This document shows, piece by piece, positions 36,774 through 48,887 of a DNA stretch of 64,000 bases. Position 1 is the first letter of the stretch. The number at the start of each line of letters is the position of its first letter. The notes beneath the pieces were generated by a model. That model was not told the DNA's origin, ran no database searches, and saw nothing but the letters and a program-made list of their open reading frames with translations. The stretch is from positions 434,001-498,000 of the forward strand of contig OY720344.1 of NCBI GenBank assembly GCA_963082975.1. The letters run 5' to 3'. The position numbers and the translations under genes were made by a program. The DNA is from Labia minor. Lineage: Eukaryota; Arthropoda; Insecta; Dermaptera; Spongiphoridae.

Positions 36774-39539
36774 TAATGTAAACCATTTATTTATTTAATT
36801 TAAACTTTGTTTTATTCATATATAAGTAATAATATTGACGATTTTGTTGAATAGACAAAGAACTAGTTGGGTACCTATTTCAAATTCAGTTTGAGTCCGT
36901 TGCAGATGACACATGAATGCCTCTTGAAACGGTTGATACCCTCTCTCACGTTTTTTTATTTTTTTATTTTTTTATTTTTTTTACATTCTACTTTCTACTC
37001 TCACTTTTTAACTCGCCTACACACATATTATTCATTACATATATATATATACTTTTCGGTTATTTTTAAAAGTTTGCTCACGAACGAAAGCCATCCCATC
37101 TCAATACTTACTTATCCTTACCCCTCCTTCCCTCCAATCGATTTTAATCCACCAAACTGACTGGTTTAAATAAGAATCGGAAAAGGAAGAATGAGAATGG
37201 AAGAAAAGATGCAACTCTTAGAAAGTAGTACGCGTAAAATACTTGCAGGTGTGTGTGTGTGTGTGTGTGTGTAATGGCGAAGGACGGGTAAAAAGGAAGG
37301 AAGATGAGGGTGAAGGGAAGAGAGATAGTAATCGATACATTTAAACGAAAAACTTGATCAAAATAAAAAAAAAATTGAAGAAATCTTTACATAAAATTAC
37401 ATGGGAATTGATCTAAAAAAGAAGAAAAAAAAACTAACCGATGCTATTTCTTATCATTCAATGACAGAAAATCTTTCATATAAAAAAAAAAGAAATGTGT
37501 GTGAATCCTTTGATATTATTAAGTCTATGATTGCAAAATTAAAATCTAAAAATATTTTAAACTTAACTAAAGACCCTATATGTTTGAGGAATGGGCCCTT
37601 CAAAAACAAAAAATAAAACAAACAAACGAATAATATAGTTAGAGATTATTAATATACATCGATCAATAGATAACCTGCATTTTTTTTAAATAATATAATT
37701 TGAATAATGATACAGTGGCGTATTTAAATAGGGGATATATATTCGAAGGTGATCTATTTAATATTAAGTAAAATTTTTAATCCTGAAATCGAAGGGGGGG
37801 GGGGAATAAAATTGAAAGGGATGACTCCTTGATATCTATTAATGTTGCTCGAAGGTCTAAAAAGAGAAATTAATTTAATTACGATAGAAATTTCTATAAG
37901 CCTATAATATACTCCCATACAAAGTATGGAAGTATGGAAGGAGGCCCTTTTGTTTACCCAAAGCAAGTCGAGTCACCATTTGATGCTCTGACTGAGATGA
38001 ATTACAAAAAATTAGGAGTAAATATATCAACCCCCCTGAAAGTTCTCTTTGCTTTTTTTAGAAAATTATATAACATAATTAATTGAATTATATTAACTAT
38101 AATATCTAATTATAATAATAAAAAGTTATCAAATACATATTAATTAAGTATTATAAATAATTAACCTTTTACATAAAAAATATATAGAGGCAAGCTTGAA
38201 AATTACCAAATAAATGTTCGAGTGTAGTTCGAACACTGATTAAAGAAGATGAATTATTTGAAAACGCTTAAGATTGTATTGAAAGTAAATGATAAATATT
38301 TAGAATAAATCAATTGAAAATGTGTGCATATCCCATAAATATGGTTAAAACTAAAATTTATTTATTTATTCCTTTTGTAATTTTTCTGTGTTTTATGTTT
38401 ATTTGTGTCCCTAGTTAGACGTTTTAAATGGAGTAGGGACTTTTTCGTTACCGGATTTTTTTTTTTTTTTAATATATTTTGTTATTTTTTTTTTTCATTT
38501 TTTCGGCTTTTTCTATTTTTTTTTCAATGAGCGAATGTTGTAAAATTTTCAATATTATTTAAATACGCTACTTGCTAGCATTTAACTCACAATGAAGCAA
38601 TTCTCCACTAAAAATAAGTCAAATCATAAGATATAAAACAAGTCACTAGCCTGTCATTATTGAAGTGAAATTCATAAATGTTATCTATTATCATAATTTA
38701 TTTAATTTAATAATTAATTAATAATCGAAATTTTATTAATTATAAATATTTAATAAAATATAAAAAAAGAAATAAATAAATTCAAGAATATATAAATTAA
38801 AATTTTTGATTAATTAACAATCAAGATAAATAGTATTAGATTTCAATAATTAATTTATTATTCATGATACATAAATATGAAATATACGATATGAATGTTT
38901 GATAATTTATTTAATTGGAGATCCATTTTGATATATGTGTTTTGGATATTTTAAATTATCAAATCAATTCAAACCAATAGATCCATTAATTGATTAATTA
39001 TTTATTTTATATACATACCATACATAAATTAATATATTCATTTATAATTTTTGTTTTGTTTCATTCTTTGTTTCTTAGTTTTCAATGTTAATTTATATCG
39101 TCCTCTTAATTAAATGAATCAATAAAGGAATTTATTTAATTAATTGTAGTATAATTCATGAACGCTTTGATATATTTTTTTCACCTTCCAATTTTTTATA
39201 TCGATTTTTTTTTTTTAAATCAGCAGTTTATTTTAAAGATTTGGAATCCAGATAACAATACTTTTTCTACAGTTATGTGAATCAAATTATTTTTCAAGTG
39301 AGATCCCATCGAATGCTTGTTTATTAATAATTAAGAAAAATAAAATAAAATTTAATTATCTATTGATTATTTACCTAATAATGTACAAATTTATATTGTT
39401 TTAACAATGATTTATTATTTGTATTGAATATTGTTCTTGATTTATTTAAAATGGAATGAAGAATGGTTGGTGATAGTGTTGTTGGCTAATGAAGTAATTG
39501 CCAGACTCTCCGTAATTGTGTATGTAAGGGATAGAGGAA
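36774..39539. other. Noncoding AT-rich stretch
   Basis: No gene is supported. A (gt)n run lies at 37247-37272, a G10 run near 37794 and long T runs near 38456-38520. Two short open frames (36867-37160, 37401-37616) are of low complexity. Confidence 0.4.
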
Positions 39540-39720
39540 GGGGGTGGGGGGTGGGGGTGAAGAAGAGAGAGAGAGGATTGGCTCTTTATTTGATAAATGG
39601 CTACTGGGTTTAATTCCTGCCGGCGTTTAATTGCCCTGCAGCTGCCGCTGGTGTTTCACCCTAAATAACCCTACAACCTATTCCCCCACCCCTTTCTCTC
39701 TTTCTCTTTCTCTCCCCCTC
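39540..39720. promoter_or_regulatory. Less AT-rich island with E-box and homeodomain-type sites
   Basis: After a G- and GA-rich run, the segment at 39580-39680 contains two tttaatt sites, cctgccggcg and ctgcagctgccgctgg with a CAGCTG E-box. It stands out sharply from the surrounding AT-rich and low-complexity DNA and is not one of the repeats seen elsewhere here. A conserved enhancer-like element is possible; the function is not shown. Confidence 0.25.
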
Positions 39721-40407
39721 CCCGTACCTTTGTAATGATCCTGACTTAAGTAACATTCTCCCCTCTCCAACATCATTTCATATCTACTGCCCTCTCCTCT
39801 TTACCTTATAGATTCATTTTCGATTCCTATCCTTGCTTGTCCATGTTCGACTTAGGAGATTCATCTACAAAAGATACATTACCAAATATCCAACAATACA
39901 ATCGAATCTCCATTCATCCGTGTCTATTGATTCCTCTCCACAATCTCCCCTTCTTTACCCTTTACTTCCAACCCCCCCCCCCCCATCAGCCTTATACATC
40001 GCTCGTTTGCATGCTTTTTTTTTATCTCTACCGAGTTTTTAAATATTTACATAGGGTTTAAATAAAATTTGCATTTTATTTCATCTTGTCCTTCTTTCGT
40101 ACCGTTCGATCTGTTATTTTTTATTTTTTTTTTTTTTTTTTTTTGAACACATGAATTTTCTATCAGACTTCATTCTTTTTCTCTTTTTTTTAGTATTGGA
40201 TTAAATTTGTATTGAATCCTCATTGAGTTGAAAAAGTGTTTTTTTTTAGAATATTCCAAAATTAATTATCAAAGTTTGGACTTTGATATAATTGAATTTA
40301 AAATGGAAGTGTATCTAAATGATGCATAATATGATAGAAGGGATGAATGGAGGGATTGAATTGGATAGATGAATGTGGAAAGATTAGAGACTAGAAATAT
40401 AATAATA
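39721..40407. other. Noncoding, C-rich and T-rich runs
   Basis: There is a C-run at about 39971-39984 and a T-run at about 40121-40144. No gene was found. Confidence 0.4.
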
Positions 40408-40521
40408 TCTATATATATAAAAAAAGGTTTTTGTCTGCACATTGCTCAGAATTTAAAAATTTTTGCATATCTTCGCGTTTCATGACCTCTAGAATCCAAA
40501 AGTGACTTTAGAATTTTTCAC

Positions 40522-40564
<43 letters not shown>

Positions 40565-43441
40565 CGGAAAATTACTATTTTATAGACTCAGAATTGGCTG
40601 AACCGATTTCTTTGAAATTACATCACAATATTCTTATATACCTCTAGAGTAACATAGGCTATAAATTTTATTAATATCTTATCAATAACCGCAGAAATTA
40701 ATTTTTTAAAGTTTATATAATTCTCCGTGTTGTTCATTCAAGAGCAGCTCGCGGCTCACTGTCGGCCTAGCGGAATCATTTCAAACAATGAATTATCATA
40801 GAGATTCCCAATCGAAGAATTATTATAATATTTCCCTTTTTATTTTAAATTCTAATATACAAATATCAATTCAATTAAATAATTTATTCTAAAAGTTCTC
40901 AATTTAATTAAAATATTTATTAGATCATATTTTTATCTTAAATTATTTTTTATTTAATTGAATATTTCTTCTTTTCTATAATATATATATAATAATATAT
41001 AAATTTTATCATTGAATAATAAAAAAAAATATTATTTAACCTGAATTAAAATGACTGAATTATATTATCTTTGTTTTTTATTTTAATTTAATTACTCTAT
41101 TATTAATTACTAAATATATATATATTATATAAAAATTAAAATATGATGATATAAAGTTGTTTTAAATTTTTGACATTTTTAAATTGGGTATATTTTTTAA
41201 ATTTATTAAAATGTCTTTTTTATTTATTATGTTTAAAAGATTCATTTTTATTATGTGATATTAATAAAAAATAACGATGCTCTGTGCAAGTCGAATCATG
41301 TTGCACATAATTAAATAACAATTGCCAAACAAGGAATATAATATTTTTTTAAATTCTTATATTTAAATATCATTTCAATTAAATAATTTATTCTAAAAGG
41401 TCTCATTTTAATTAATTTAATAAAATATTTAAATCACCATTCAATTTTTTATTAATAGGCTTCTTTTTTTATTTTTAATTTTAATAAATTCTCTTTTTTT
41501 TTGATATGATATTAATAAAAAATAATATTAAATTGTATATAAATATAAAAATTAGAATATTTGAATTTTTTTAAATTTTAACACATGTAATCAATCATAT
41601 GCATTAAGAATGGAAAATTTTTAAAATCAACTTGCTATTAAATTCAGAAAAAAAATACTGATATATAGAATATATAGACTATTCGAATATAATTTAAAAC
41701 TCTTTCTCTCCTTCTATTTTAAATTAAAAAAACGGAGTTTTAAGAAATTTAGATGCCATATGCAACATGGGTGGGTAAATGAATTGAGCTGGAAAAGGAG
41801 GCAATTTATAATTTTCTTCTAATTCAGATTTAGGACAAATCGTACAACATTATATCAAATCTCGCTAAGAACATTCAATATTTTTGTACACAAATTATTC
41901 AGAGTATTGGCTAAGCGTATCACTCACAATCAGTTTATATTGAAATTTATATAAATTAACAAAGTAAAAATTTTTATTTGTTTAAATTTTATTATAATGT
42001 AATCAAAAAAAATTAAATATATAGATCACATGATTAAGAGAAGCAAAAAACTTGACAGAAAATAACTGTTGGATGGAGGTCGGACATGACAGAAACTGTA
42101 AGCGAAATCTTCATATTGCGACGAATAATTTTCAAATCCCCTAGCAAATGTAATGATCAAGAAATATTATACTCTATTTCACTATAATAACATAGAAAAT
42201 ACTTAAGAACCATAGGCGGTGGAAATATTAGGAGATATCATTGCGGGTTAAGGCCAAATCGATCAACATTAATTAAGATATTTTCATTATGACAGATATT
42301 AGGAAAAAAACTGCGAATTCAATATTTCTGTTCACTAATTATTTGTAGACTTTAGTAAAACATACACATGACTCAATATAGATCAGCATAAACTTTTTCA
42401 AATTTTGATCTTCAAATTTGTCTTGAAGGTAGTAAAGAAAAAATAAGATGAAGAAATCAATTGTAAAATGTTAGGTTACCCAGACGACTTAAATATAATA
42501 GGAGATTAGGAAATTGCAATTGCAGATAGCGAGGAAAAATTAATGGAGGTTTGAAATTAATAGTGATAAGAAAAAATATTTAGTAACAAAGAGGAAGAGT
42601 ATTGACATACAAAATCTTAAGATACAAAATGTAGAATTTGAATATGTAGAAAAATTGAATGTAATCACGAAGGATAATAATATTTGAGAAGAATTTAAAT
42701 CGGGGTTGCAATCGGGAAACTCCTGTTATCTTGCAATAAAGAGGCTTATCTCTTCAAAATTATTATCAAAGGGAATATATAAAAAAATTATTTTGCCTGT
42801 TGCATTATATGGGTGGGAGGCATGGTCTATGACCCTGGGAGATGAGAGTAGATTCTGAGTGTTTGAGAATAGGATTCTTCCCTGCATTTATTGGCCAAAG
42901 AAAGATGAGGTCACCGGGGAATGGGGGAGACAGCATAACAAGAAATTGCATGGTCTCTCTGCATCTTCAGAAATAGTTAGGGTTATAAAAGGGAAAAAGC
43001 TGCGATAGGCAGGGCACGTGGCTAGAATGGGAGAGGAAAAAGATATTGGTGGGAAGACCGATTGGAAAACGTCCGCTTGGAAAACCAATGACGCGTAGGA
43101 AGGGACGTAAGAGAGATGGAACAAGGGCTCAGGATAGGGACACTTGGAGAAATGTGGTTGTTGCGGCTAAGAACTTTAGAGTATCTTTGAGCCACATAGG
43201 TAGATAGATATAACATATACAATAATAATATATATAATTAATATAGTGATTAAATTAAAATATATTTTTTAAATAAGAACACAAAAAGAAATGAATGTTT
43301 TATGTAATATACTGATTGAAACAAAATGGATGAAAACCTTTTACTACTTTCAACCACCAAATACTATGTACCACTCGGGGGTACAGGGGGCGGAGCCCCC
43401 GTCTAGGTGTGAAGAGCGCCGAAGGCGCTCTGAGCAGCTAG
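40408..43441 (+). mobile_element. Non-autonomous Helitron, near-twin of the 27.9-kb copy
   Basis: The ends are identical in type to the 27875-31174 element (TCTATATATATAAAAAAAGG after A; hairpin and gagcagCTAG before T). The first 1.7 kb is almost base-for-base the same, differing mainly in the number of GTCT units. About 250 bp present at 29630-29885 are missing here (junction near 42146). The captured reverse-transcriptase fragment lies at 42340-43200. Confidence 0.92.
42340..43200 (+). pseudogene. Captured reverse-transcriptase remnant in Helitron
   Basis: The same blocks as in the other Helitron copies are visible in plus-strand frames: FVDFSKTY near 42347, a YPDD-type block near 42478, LPVALYGWEAWSMTLGDES near 42795, and AGHVARMGEEKDIGG near 43010 followed by a gatagata tail. 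It is interrupted by stops. Confidence 0.75.
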
Positions 43442-43771
43442 TATTATTATATTAGTGATTATAGAAATAAATGACTCTGAAATGGACTATGAACCAAAAT
43501 TATTTCTTTTTATTTACCAAAAGTGTAGAATTGAACATTCGATGAAAATTTAATTACCTAATTTTCAGAAAATAAAATTTAAATATATAATAAAATTCAA
43601 AATAGCAATAAATAATAATTAAAAAAAAATGAAATAGATAATGTTGCTGAAAAGATAATTTTGACAAATATTTATTTATTTATTTAAAATTGTATGATGC
43701 AATCGCTTGAAATTAGGTTCATCTCACTCATTTTAAATATAATATTTTCCATAAGAACGAATTAAAAAAAA
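43442..43771. other. Noncoding AT-rich stretch
   Basis: Nothing was recognised. Confidence 0.45.
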
Positions 43772-43955
43772 TAAGCTGGAGTGTCTCCACTCGACTATCT
43801 CGCAATTTGAATTAGATTAAATAACATAATATATTATATTTAAATTAAATTTAATTAATTATAAATTATAAATAATAAATATTAAACCAGCGCATGTTTG
43901 GCTTTTTATTGATGGCACCATGGCACGTGTTGGCGCGTGAGATTTGCAGTGTTAA
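43772..43955 (-). repeat. Inverted copy of the TTAACAC repeat
   Basis: This matches 34817-35025 in reverse orientation (ggagtgtctccactcgacta at one end, gcagtgttaa at the other, acgtgttggcgcgtg near it). The order of landmarks is conserved over about 180 bp. Confidence 0.65.
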
Positions 43956-44099
43956 ATAAGCGGGAGTGTCCTCCCCTAGACTTTCCCGCATATAAATAGG
44001 TATAAAGAGTTGTGAATGAATATTTAGAATGTGTAAACTTGTTATTGATAAAGAGCCAGTTCGTATTAGTTTATTGGTGTCAAATTTGATATTTGGTAA

Positions 44100-44937
44100 C
44101 ATTTATATATATATATATAGAATAAAGTGCTACTTCCGGTTAACTGATATTTTAAATGTAAAAAAACAAATATGGATATAATATAAATATTTTTAATTTT
44201 ATTTTATTTATAATATATAAGGGCTGGCTGTGACGTCATGAAGTGCTGGGTGACGTCATATAATTTTAAATTAAGAAAAAACTAATGAAGATGATTTTTC
44301 TCGAGGATAAAACCAATACAAAATGCATAACACGTGGAGATATGTCCTCACGTGAAATTTGATATGAAAATAACCCTTCACTTCCTCTCTTCGATCGGCA
44401 ATACTAGCACTTCCGGTTTCCGGATTTGCACCAAAAGTTGATCAATTCATCCTACTGATGTATTAAGTAAATATACCAAATTTCATCAAAATCCGTTGAG
44501 CCGTACGGACGGACAGACATCATGCTAAAAATACTTTTTTCTGTTAAGAAAATGCATGATTCGTGGAGATATATACCTAAAAATATCCATAGGTGAAATT
44601 TGGTGTGAAAACAATACCTACCTTACTATCGTCGGTCGGTAAAAAAACGCTACTTGTATAGGTAAAATGTCACTTCCGGTAGTCAGATCATGATGAAATT
44701 TGGTATCTCAATTTTTTTCATATTTTTAAATCTATATACAAAATAGGAAGCAAATATCTCGAAGCAAACTGGTACTTTACTTGAAAGGTAAACGCAACCA
44801 GTGTAGGTAAAGTACCACTTCCGGTTAACCGATTTTGACGAAATTTTGATAGAAATCCACAAACTGTGAATAATATCGGTGTACCAAATTTCGAAGTCCT
44901 AGCTTGATTAGTTTTTGAGTAAATTTGCTTACAGACA

Positions 44938-44968
<31 letters not shown>

Positions 44969-45127
44969 CATACATACATACATACATACACAGACATAAT
45001 TCGAAAAATGGTATTTTCCGACTCAGGGAGGTCTAAAACGTCAAGATCTATCGAAATCTCGAAGTCGAAATTTTTGACGATTCCAATACTTCCCTTACTT
45101 ATACGAAGTATGCGGGAAAGTAAAAAT
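44100..45127. repeat. Cluster of related repeats with 'cacttccggt' motifs
   Basis: Copies of cttccggt and ccaaatttc-type units recur near 44132, 44410, 44671, 44818 and 44882. The part at 44220-44650 is a diverged copy of the inverted-repeat arm at 5409-5870 (gtgacgtcat pair, gcaccaaaagttgatcaatt, ggacggacagac). An (acat)n run lies at 44938-44986. No coding frame is credible. Confidence 0.65.
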
Positions 45128-45394
45128 TAATTCTGGTGCTTTCAGCAATTCAATCAAGCTGAAATTCTATATATAGCAGTTTTATACAATTATTAATCAT
45201 GTGAAAAATTATCAAACATATATTTTTATTTTTACGGTCACTTTAGAGGAAAAAAAATCAAAACGTTGTAGGTAATGACCCTCTTCCGGTTGAGCTACAT
45301 TTCTCAAAAGTGGATAGAAAACTACGAATTTTGAATAATGCCGGTGTACCAAATTTCATCATTCTAGCTCAAACCGTTTTTGCGTAATCTTGTC

Positions 45395-45426
<32 letters not shown>

Positions 45427-45555
45427 GACAGACATTTTTCTCAACCTTAATGAAAATGATTCAGGAACCTTCAAAACGTATAAAAACATCAAAATCTCAA
45501 CATCGAAAATTTTCGTGATCGCAATACTATCTCTTACGAGATAGTAATAAAGAAA
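45128..45555 (+). repeat. Full copy of the dispersed 'cgtttttgcgtaatcttgtct' repeat
   Basis: This is the most complete copy: ttcagcaattcaatcaagct, ctcttccggttgagctacat, the aatttcatcattctagctca block, a (ca)n run at 45405-45425, gaaaattttcgtgatcgcaa and a terminal gagatag repeat. Shorter or split copies lie at 17676-17978 and around the hAT at 31.8 and 34.6 kb. Confidence 0.75.
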
Positions 45556-45749
45556 TAAGATAGTATCAATAGAAACTTATGTGTATTCATATGCAATTCC
45601 TTTAATAATGTAAATATAATTGCTCGTTTTTAAATAAATTCAATGAACTCATTGGATTTCAAATCTCCAATTATTTTTCTTTAAACGTGTACTTATATAA
45701 TCAAGCATGCGATTTTAAAGTGCCATCCTTATCCTTATTGATATAAATA

Positions 45750-46375
45750 GAGGAAAATAAGTTGACCTGTGGCCAGGTCCGAACCGACCGACGGTTTGAA
45801 ATAAATTAATTTCCAGCAACAGAAACAATTTCAAATAATTTTCATATATCTTTCTAATGTAATAAAAAACAGATAGGCATATAACATAAATATTTTTAAT
45901 TTTATTTTATTTATAATATATAGCTGAAGTAGCCGACGTCATGAAGGGCTGGGTGACGTCATATAATTTTAAATTAAGAAAAACATAATGAAGATGATTT
46001 TTCCCGAGGATAAAACCAATACATTCGTGGTGATATGTAAAAAAATCTCCTCATGTGAAATTTGGTGCGAAAATAACCCTTCCCTTCTTATCGTCGATCG
46101 CTAATACTACCACTTCCGGTTTCCGGATTTGCACCAAAAGTTGATCAATTCATCCCACTGATGCATTAAGTAAATATACCAAATTTCAACAAAATCCGTT
46201 AAGCCGTTCAGGCTGTACACATCTATACGGACGGACAGACGGACGGACAGACATCATGCTAAAAATACTTTTTTCTGTTAAGAAAATGCATGATTCGTGG
46301 AGATATGTAAAAATCTCCACATGTGAAATTTGGTGTGAAAACAATACCTCCCTTACTATCGTCGGTCGGTAAAAA
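45750..46375 (+). repeat. Second copy of the composite repeat (as 5205-5860)
   Basis: From gttgacctgtggccaggtcc through gtgacgtcat, gcaccaaaagttgatcaatt and the ggacggacagac run to ttactatcgtcggtcggtaa, this follows 5205-5860 almost base for base, but as a single arm without the inverted partner. Confidence 0.85.
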
Positions 46376-46544
46376 TTGGTTGGGGAGAGGGAAGTTCGGA
46401 TCTGTACTCTGGAAAAAGTTGGGCCTTAACAAAAGGTGAAGCCAGGAGAAAGAACGAGTCAATCACAGGCTCTGCAAGTGTATAATCGCTATAGACTATA
46501 GACAGTCCCGAAAGGAAAACAATTAGAGCCGCTGAAACATGCAT
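46356..46544 (-). CDS. Short secretory-looking ORF, doubtful
   Basis: A 62-codon minus-strand frame starts MHVSAALIVFLSGLSIVYSD, which has the shape of a signal peptide, and continues PVIDSFFLLASPFVKAQL before running into the composite repeat, where it stops. The DNA at 46376-46570 is less AT-rich and not part of any repeat seen here. It could be a first exon, a gene cut by the repeat, or chance. There is no splice site of high quality. Confidence 0.25.
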   Translation of the reverse strand: MHVSAALIVFLSGLSIVYSDYTLAEPVIDSFFLLASPFVKAQLFPEYRSELPSPQPIFTDRR

Positions 46545-46599
46545 TAAAAGGTTCCTGGCAAACGAGAAGAGTATGTAAGAGTACCTATATATTCCTATT

Positions 46600-48085
46600 A
46601 ATGTTAATATACTAGGAAAAATTATATATATATATATTTGTTTATTTTTAAGATATTAAACCGCTCTAAGGATTTTTTTTTTAATTCACACCATAGATAA
46701 TATTTATGAAGAAAAATCGATCTGTATTGATTTCAACCTCGAGAATAATCAACTTTATTAATATTTTCTTAATTTAAAATAGTAAATGTAAATGACGTCA
46801 CAAATTACGTCATCCATATTGAAATTTGCCTCCCGCCATTCTTATTTAATTATAATTGTATTCTTTATAAATATTATCTATGGTGTGAATTAAAAATTTT
46901 TTTATAGTTAAAATATTTTTAAAATTTTAATTTCGAAATAACTTTAAAACAATTTAAAAATATTTATTTTAATAATATTTTAGAATAAAATTATGAAATA
47001 TATATTATCATTCCCCCCCCCAAAAAAAAAAAAAAAATATTCATGAAGTTAGTAACATATAAAGGAAGAAATTTCAAATAAATTGTTGAATAAATTTGAT
47101 TTATCATAATATTTAATAAATTATATTATATTAATTAAAATGTTTTTTTTTTAAATTAAATAAAATGAAAAAATATAATCACCACCTTTCTTAATTAAAA
47201 TATAGACAAGTACAGGTGTCAATATAATTTCAGAATAGATATTATTATCAGTAGTAATCCATGTATGGTCGAAACAGTCTATTCTATAAGCTATTGCTTT
47301 TTTGAAAAATATAAAACTGAAGCCATCTAATTATAACAACACACATATATATATATATATATCTACTCGTATGAATAATATAGAATCAAATATTTTATCA
47401 AGTAAATTTGTATATAATTTTCATCTTGAAATGAAAATCAAGTTATTTTAATTAATTTATACTATTTTAGGAAACAAATTTTTGATGGAGAGCGAACAGA
47501 CAGACAGACAGACGCCAAGTGATGTTGAGAAAAACGTTATAATAATAAAACACACATTCATATATAAAATATATATTCATTTTAAGTTTTTTGAATGAAA
47601 TGTAATACACTTAAAGTTTTTTTTCACTTTTTTTTATTCAATATCCGTATACTTTCTTTATTTTTTACTTCTATTTCAAAATAAACGTATCTAAAGTTAT
47701 TTTTTATTTTAATGTATATGTAGGTAAATTTATATATAGGTTTAAACATGTATATATATCATATATCACCCTTAAATAATATATATAAGAGAGATATGGA
47801 ATGAATAAAAGAAATTTATGCAGCAATGTCAATTTGATTTTTGATAACCAAAAGATTGATGGCTTTCAATATAGCCTACCAAACCATACTAAAAGCTCCA
47901 GATTTGGCTATATTTGAAAAATGGAAGATGAAAAGTGTCCTGATATTGACAGACACCCTCTTTAAATGTATATATATATTTCCAAATTTACCTTTATTTT
48001 CATCATCTTATATTATTCTAGTTGGGTATAGGTTTTTTTTTCTTCTTGTTCTTGTAAAATACATTTAAATACATACATATAAATA
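46600..48085. other. Noncoding AT-rich stretch with repeat module
   Basis: At 46790-47060 there is a copy of the AT-rich module found at 680-890 (tgacgtca pair, gaaatttgcctcccgcc, C9/A15 run, then attcatg). (AT)n lies near 47345-47362. A 75-codon plus-strand frame at 47841-48068 has no recognised features. Confidence 0.45.
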
Positions 48086-48149
48086 CAGGTTTGTTCAAAA
48101 GAAAAGGTGAATTTTTAATTATTTCGAAAAGTATTTATTTATTCAATAA
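48086..48149 (-). mobile_element. Left part of a mariner split by a Helitron
   Basis: It starts after TA (48084-48085) with the inverted-repeat end caggtttgttcaaaagaaaa then ggtgaattttt. On the minus strand it continues the transposase C-terminus as LLNK and a stop. The rest of the element is at 59040-59854. Between them lies the Helitron. Confidence 0.85.
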
Positions 48150-48220
48150 CTAGCTGCTCCGAGCGCCTTCGGCGCTCTCCACACCTAGACGGGGGCTCCG
48201 CCCCCTGTACCCCCTGAAGT
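48150..48220 (-). terminator. Helitron 3' terminus with hairpin
   Basis: On the minus strand the sequence is gggggcggagcccccgtcta, then gtgtgg, hairpin gagcgccgaaggcgctc, then ggagcagCTAG. The hairpin about 11 bases before CTAG is the element's transfer terminator in Helitron models. An upstream gggggcggagccccc palindrome is a second stem, shared by all copies in the window. Confidence 0.85.
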
Positions 48221-48244
48221 CTATCTTTTTTAACCTCTCTTCTA

Positions 48245-48592
48245 TTTCTTCTTCTGTCTCATTAGAGCGACCAGCTGCATGTAGACCCTATCATTAAAAA
48301 GCCTATTTTCTCTCTCAGACAGAGACTCAATTAATCGTTTTTTAATTTTAGGCTCCCTATCTTTGTTTTGTAATTCTAACAAATCAAATAACACTATCTG
48401 ACTTGATTTTAAACGTTCCTTCCTTTACCTACAAAACTCTTGAACAGAACAATGTGTGGGCTTCTCTCGAGTGACGCTTCCACGAACTTTTGCCACCCTT
48501 CTGGGACCCACTAAAAACACTGACTGGGATGTCTGCCTGAGGGCTTCAAAATAAGAGGCGAACTTAAGGTTCAAACCTAATTCGAAAATAAT
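48245..48592 (-). pseudogene. Unidentified coding-like passenger in the Helitron
   Basis: Between the helicase gene and the 3' terminus a single minus-strand frame is open for 55 codons (48592-48428), has one TAA (48427-48425) and continues open for 60 more (48424-48245). It reads KFASYFEALRQTSQSVFLVG, PRRVAKVRGSVTREKPTHCS and, after the stop, SSQIVLFDLLELQNKDREPK with a basic tail. The DNA is less AT-rich than the flanks. TGTAG|GTAAAG at the stop resembles a splice donor. It is not part of the known Rep-helicase. A captured host or transposon fragment is likely; the family is not recognised. Confidence 0.4.
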
Positions 48593-48887
48593 CTAAAGGG
48601 ACAATGGGAACCTAAAGGTGACAAATATTTAAAAAGTGAGTGCCTCAATAATCAACAACTTATTACAACACACAAACTCATCTATTCAGGTTACGTTCTT
48701 GTGATGGCATAGTTTATAATGGGTACCTGCTGTAGTGACATTATTTATTTTTAATAGCACAATTCACCAGAATAGATAAGTTTGCGATCAATCTGTAATA
48801 TAAAATAATTAAATAAAACGTATATAATCATTTAAAAATAAGTAATCGCTTTATTGTCAAGTGAATCATAAAAAATCACTTTTGTTT

